From NCBI GenBank assembly GCA_003818595.1, contig RPQV01000114.1, positions 1 to 8,875 on the forward strand: a DNA stretch of 8,875 bases, in the 5' to 3' direction. This DNA is from Calditrichota bacterium. Its GTDB lineage: Bacteria > Zhuqueibacterota > Zhuqueibacteria > Residuimicrobiales > Krinioviventaceae. The notes beneath the pieces were generated by a model, which saw nothing but the letters and a program-made list of their open reading frames with translations, ran no database searches and was not told the DNA's origin. Shown piece after piece: positions 6,767-8,875 of the stretch. The translations under genes were made by a program, and so were the position numbers. Every line of letters starts with the position of its first letter. Within the stretch, counting starts at the first letter, position 1.

Positions 6767-7173
6767 TCGGGAATCGGCAGCTTTTCATTCTTTCGATAAG
6801 CGAGACCGGTAAAGACAGCCACAACCTGCTGTTCATCATCATAAAGCGTCGCCTGATAAGTGGCGATTTTCCCCTCGGTCACTTGATGACAAACCGCACG
6901 GACTGTGCCCTGGCGGACGGCGCGGACAAAATTCATCGACGCGTTGACCGCCAGCGACACCATTCCCTGGGCATTGCAGGCAGCGGCAAAGGCAAAATCC
7001 GCCAGCGTAAACATGGCGCCGCCGTGCAACACGCCCACGCTGTTCAGATGATGTTCAGTCACGTCCATTTCCGCCACCGCCTTCCCCAAATCGACGCTCA
7101 GCAATCGCATGTGGTTATGAGCGGCAAAGCGATCATTCGCGCTGAAAAAAGATAGTATCTTTTTCATCTCCAT
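6763..7173 (-). CDS. PaaI-type hotdog-fold acyl-CoA thioesterase
   Basis: This 136-aa hotdog-fold enzyme hydrolyses acyl- or aryl-CoA thioesters in the cytoplasm. The active-site segment HHLNSVGVLHGGAMFTLAD (residues 41-59) matches the PaaI/4HBT pattern, including Asn44, the HGG motif (50-52) and the catalytic Asp59 on the central helix. SLAVNASMNFVRAV (about 73-86) and the ATYQATLYDDEQQVVAVFTG strands complete the fold. Length is typical. The start at 7173 is supported by AAGGAG on the minus strand (7183-7188), 9 nt upstream; an ATG two codons later is less well spaced. It follows paaK on the same strand by 67 nt. By analogy with paa clusters, it may recycle CoA from stalled phenylacetyl-CoA derivatives. 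The gene position supports this, but the substrate is not proven. Its stop overlaps that of the dodecin gene. Confidence 0.92.
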   Translation of the reverse strand: MEMKKILSFFSANDRFAAHNHMRLLSVDLGKAVAEMDVTEHHLNSVGVLHGGAMFTLADFAFAAACNAQGMVSLAVNASMNFVRAVRQGTVRAVCHQVTEGKIATYQATLYDDEQQVVAVFTGLAYRKNEKLPIPD

Positions 7174-7203
7174 CGCGGACTGCTCCTTGTAAAATCATTA
7201 TCT

Positions 7204-7240
7204 ATTCGGCTAACGGCGCGACAAGCGCCGATGCTCGAAT
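7204..7240 (-). terminator. GC-rich hairpin between paaK and the thioesterase gene
   Basis: CGGCGC (7214-7219) and GCGCCG (7225-7230) form a perfect 6-bp stem with a 5-nt loop. It is extended outward by GC/GC and by ATTCG (7204-7208) with CGAAT (7236-7240), with a small internal loop and one bulge. The structure starts directly after the paaK stop codon. On the minus strand it is followed by TTAGCCGAATAG rather than a U-run, so it is not a canonical Rho-independent terminator. A leaky terminator, an RNA 3'-end stabiliser or a processing site that sets different levels for the two genes are all possible. Confidence 0.45.
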
Positions 7241-8545
7241 CTACAGATATTCACGCAGATCCAAGACCCGCTTGGCTTTGCCGGTCGATCGCTCGAGTGT
7301 CTTGGGTTCGACAAGGGTGATCTTGGCGGTGATGCCCAACGCATTGCGCACCCGCATTTTGATCTTTTCCTCCAGCTGATGCATCACTCTCATCTCATCG
7401 GAAAAATACTTTTCATTCAGCTCGGTTTTGATTTCCAGCGTGTCCAATGCGCCTTCACGCCGGACCACCAGCTGATACTGAGGTTCGGTTTCTTCCATTT
7501 CGACGAGGATGGTCTCGACTTGCGACGGGAACACATTCACTCCGCGAATGATCAGCATGTCATCCGAACGTCCACGCGGTTTGGTCATGCGCATAAAGGT
7601 GCGGCCGCACGGGCACGGTTCAGGGATCAGCGCAGTGATATCGCGGGTTCGATAACGGATGACCGGTATTCCCTCTTTGTTCAAGGTCGTGATCACCAGT
7701 TCACCGTACTCGCCGTCGGGCAGATGTTGGCCGGTCTGCGGATCAATAATCTCGGCAATAAAACTGTCTTCGTTGATATGCATGCCGTGTTTCTCCCCGC
7801 ACTCATAAGACACGCCGGGACCCATCACCTCGCTCAATCCATAATTGTCAGTGGCGCTGACGTTCAGCCGTTTTTCGATTTCAACGCGCATCGCCTCGGT
7901 CCATGGCTCGGCCCCGAAACAGCCGACGCGCAGGGAGAGCGATTTGCGGGAGATATTTCTCTCCTCGATCACTTCGCCGAGGTAGACCGCATAGCTGGGC
8001 GTGCAGATGATCGCAGTGCTCCCGAATTCGCGCATGATCTGCAGCTGCCGATCGGTATTGCCGGACGAAACCGGAATTACGGCAGCGCCGATTTTTTCAA
8101 TACCGTAATGCAGTCCGAATCCGCCGGTGAACAGCCCGTACCCGAATGACACCTGCACAATATCCTTTTTCGTCACCCCGCCCGCGGTCAACAGCCGGGC
8201 GATGAGTTCAGCCCACGTTTCAACATCCTGACGCGTGTACCCGACAACGGTCGGTTGACCGGTGGTGCCGGAGGAAGCATGAATGCGGATGATTTCCTCC
8301 ATCGGCACGGCAAACATTTTGTAGGGATACGATGCCTGCATGTCCGTTTTGGTCGTAAACGGCAGTTTTTCGAAATCCTTGAATGTCTTGATATCCTCAG
8401 GCAGGATGCCGTTCTGCGACCATAAATCACGATAAAAAGGAACCTTTTGGTAAACCAATTGTGCGGTTTTCTGCAGCCGATCGAGTTGAAGTTTTTCCAG
8501 CGCTTCCCGCGGCATGGTTTCCGCGGCCTTGTTCCAATAATTCAC
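7241..8545 (-). CDS. paaK: Phenylacetate-CoA ligase
   Basis: This AMP-forming ligase converts phenylacetate (or a related aryl-acetate), ATP and CoA to the CoA thioester. Numbered from the chosen start, it is 434 aa, the normal PaaK size. It opens with YWNKAAETMPREALEKLQL and PFYRDLW, both typical. The P-loop SSGTTGQPTVVGYT is at 91-104, the adenine-site motif NYGLSE at 234-239, YRTRDIT at 298-304 and a CPCGR segment at 311-315. The GRSDDMLIIRGVN hinge is at 325-337, and the catalytic lysine of the C-terminal domain is Lys423 in STGKAKR. The reading frame is open to a GTG at 8605, but the GTG at 8545 is preferred: AAGGGA (8553-8558) lies 7 nt before it, and the extra 20 residues do not resemble the family. 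No other paa or indolepyruvate oxidoreductase genes are in the window, so aerobic degradation versus anaerobic aryl-acetate metabolism is undecided. Confidence 0.95.
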   Translation of the reverse strand: MNYWNKAAETMPREALEKLQLDRLQKTAQLVYQKVPFYRDLWSQNGILPEDIKTFKDFEKLPFTTKTDMQASYPYKMFAVPMEEIIRIHASSGTTGQPTVVGYTRQDVETWAELIARLLTAGGVTKKDIVQVSFGYGLFTGGFGLHYGIEKIGAAVIPVSSGNTDRQLQIMREFGSTAIICTPSYAVYLGEVIEERNISRKSLSLRVGCFGAEPWTEAMRVEIEKRLNVSATDNYGLSEVMGPGVSYECGEKHGMHINEDSFIAEIIDPQTGQHLPDGEYGELVITTLNKEGIPVIRYRTRDITALIPEPCPCGRTFMRMTKPRGRSDDMLIIRGVNVFPSQVETILVEMEETEPQYQLVVRREGALDTLEIKTELNEKYFSDEMRVMHQLEEKIKMRVRNALGITAKITLVEPKTLERSTGKAKRVLDLREYL

Positions 8546-8552
8546 GGATTTT

Positions 8553-8558
8553 TCCCTT
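8553..8558 (-). promoter_or_regulatory. Ribosome binding site that fixes the paaK start
   Basis: On the minus strand AAGGGA precedes the GTG at 8545 by 7 nt. The alternative upstream GTG at 8605 has no comparable sequence, so this site decides the start. Confidence 0.6.
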
Positions 8559-8688
8559 CGTTTTGGTTTACAACTCCAAACACCTGTACCAATTACCCTG
8601 TGCACAAAACAGTATTAACGCCAGGGCTGTATCAAACGTTTTTTTTCGTCTCTGATTCAGATCCCTGCAAATGCAAAAAGACCAGACA

Positions 8689-8741
8689 CACGCAAAGGAA
8701 ATATAAAAAAATCAATCTTTGCGTCTTTGCGCCTTTGCGTG
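8689..8741. repeat. 10-bp inverted repeat built on the CTTTGCG motif
   Basis: CACGCAAAGG (8689-8698) and CCTTTGCGTG (8732-8741) are perfect reverse complements separated by 33 nt. Because the right arm is one of three tandem CTTTGCG units, alternative pairings are possible. It looks like a degenerate dispersed intergenic repeat rather than a terminator, since no U-run follows directly on either strand. Confidence 0.6.
8717..8740 (+). repeat. Three tandem octamers CTTTGCG(T/C)
   Basis: CTTTGCGT (8717-8724), CTTTGCGC (8725-8732) and CTTTGCGT (8733-8740) follow each other without gaps. I recall very similar CTTTGCGTCTTTGCG strings as intergenic repeats in many environmental bacterial genomes, but cannot verify this here. 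Such elements are noncoding, and their function is not established. Confidence 0.75.
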
Positions 8742-8875
8742 AACCGCCAAATTATCCGGTGCAGAAGCTTGATCAAATAATATATTCCTTCTATAACCAA
8801 ATGGGCTTTGAAATCGATACAACCTTTTGATATAGAGCCGAGCGAAAGATCATCACATCGTATAAATCTGCTCTC

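Larger units (their letters stand above)
8546..8875. other. Noncoding region upstream of paaK
   Basis: About 330 nt without a convincing gene. It should hold the paaK promoter, but I find no pair of boxes good enough to mark. It contains a CTTTGCG repeat element (8689-8741), a TTGATCAA palindrome (8769-8776) and an AATATATT palindrome (8779-8786). The far right (8787-8875) shows nothing I recognise. The open frame on the plus strand across the paaK start (8447-8830) has no family resemblance. Confidence 0.6.

Noticed and set aside
7379..8149. A 256-codon open frame on the plus strand inside paaK
   Set aside because: It is fully antisense to a gene with all PaaK motifs and shows no domain resemblance; it is a codon-usage shadow.
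8546..8605. Extra 20 residues of paaK from the GTG at 8605
   Set aside because: No ribosome binding site is seen there, and the segment is unlike PaaK N-termini; the GTG at 8545 has AAGGGA at 7 nt.
8689..8741. CRISPR array or Rho-independent terminator
   Set aside because: The units are 8 bp, tandem and without spacers, and no U-run follows the inverted repeat on either strand.
8447..8830. Plus-strand open frame of 127 codons spanning the paaK start and the repeat
   Set aside because: It translates the repeat element and antisense paaK and has no recognisable domain.

Overview
This window reads as ordinary chromosomal DNA from a Gram-negative bacterium of intermediate GC. The outer-membrane TolC-family protein, two exported proteins with signal peptides and the M48 membrane protease all point to a double membrane. 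Clear AGGAG-type Shine-Dalgarno sequences argue against typical Bacteroidetes. The mix of genes (orphan TolC, GH2-type jelly-roll protein, PaaK, CTTTGCG-type intergenic repeats) resembles poorly cultured lineages around the FCB group (Calditrichota/KSB1-like). That placement is a guess from protein style, not a measurement. I see no tRNA, rRNA, CRISPR array, insertion sequence or phage gene.

Layout, left to right. Positions 1-1204 (+) hold a two-component system: the kinase core of a histidine kinase whose 5' part lies outside the window, then a complete OmpR/PhoB-type response regulator 10 nt later. A 116-nt gap with an 8-bp inverted repeat and a strong ribosome binding site leads into 1321-3890 (+). 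This encodes a TolC-family outer-membrane protein and, 11 nt later, an exported protein made only of two GH2-type sugar-binding jelly rolls. After a short gap with a plausible promoter comes 3993-6766 (+): a single-domain RelA/SpoT-type (p)ppGpp synthetase fused to C-terminal TPR repeats, a seven-helix-type M48/Ste24-like membrane protease 7 nt downstream, and a dodecin flavin-storage protein 73 nt after that.

Positions 6763-8545 (-) form a convergent two-gene unit. It holds phenylacetate-CoA ligase (paaK, starting at an internal GTG) followed by a PaaI-type hotdog thioesterase, with a GC-rich hairpin between them. The thioesterase stop codon overlaps the dodecin stop codon in the tetramer TTAA. 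The right end (8546-8875) is noncoding and carries a CTTTGCG tandem/inverted repeat upstream of paaK.

Functional reading: the two-component system may control the TolC/jelly-roll envelope pair next to it. The alarmone synthetase and M48 protease look co-transcribed and may form a stress/envelope quality-control pair. PaaK plus thioesterase suggests activation of aryl-acetates with an editing or CoA-recycling thioesterase. The most unusual item is the synthetase-TPR fusion with no hydrolase domain. None of the genes is unrecognisable, so I do not claim a wholly new system.
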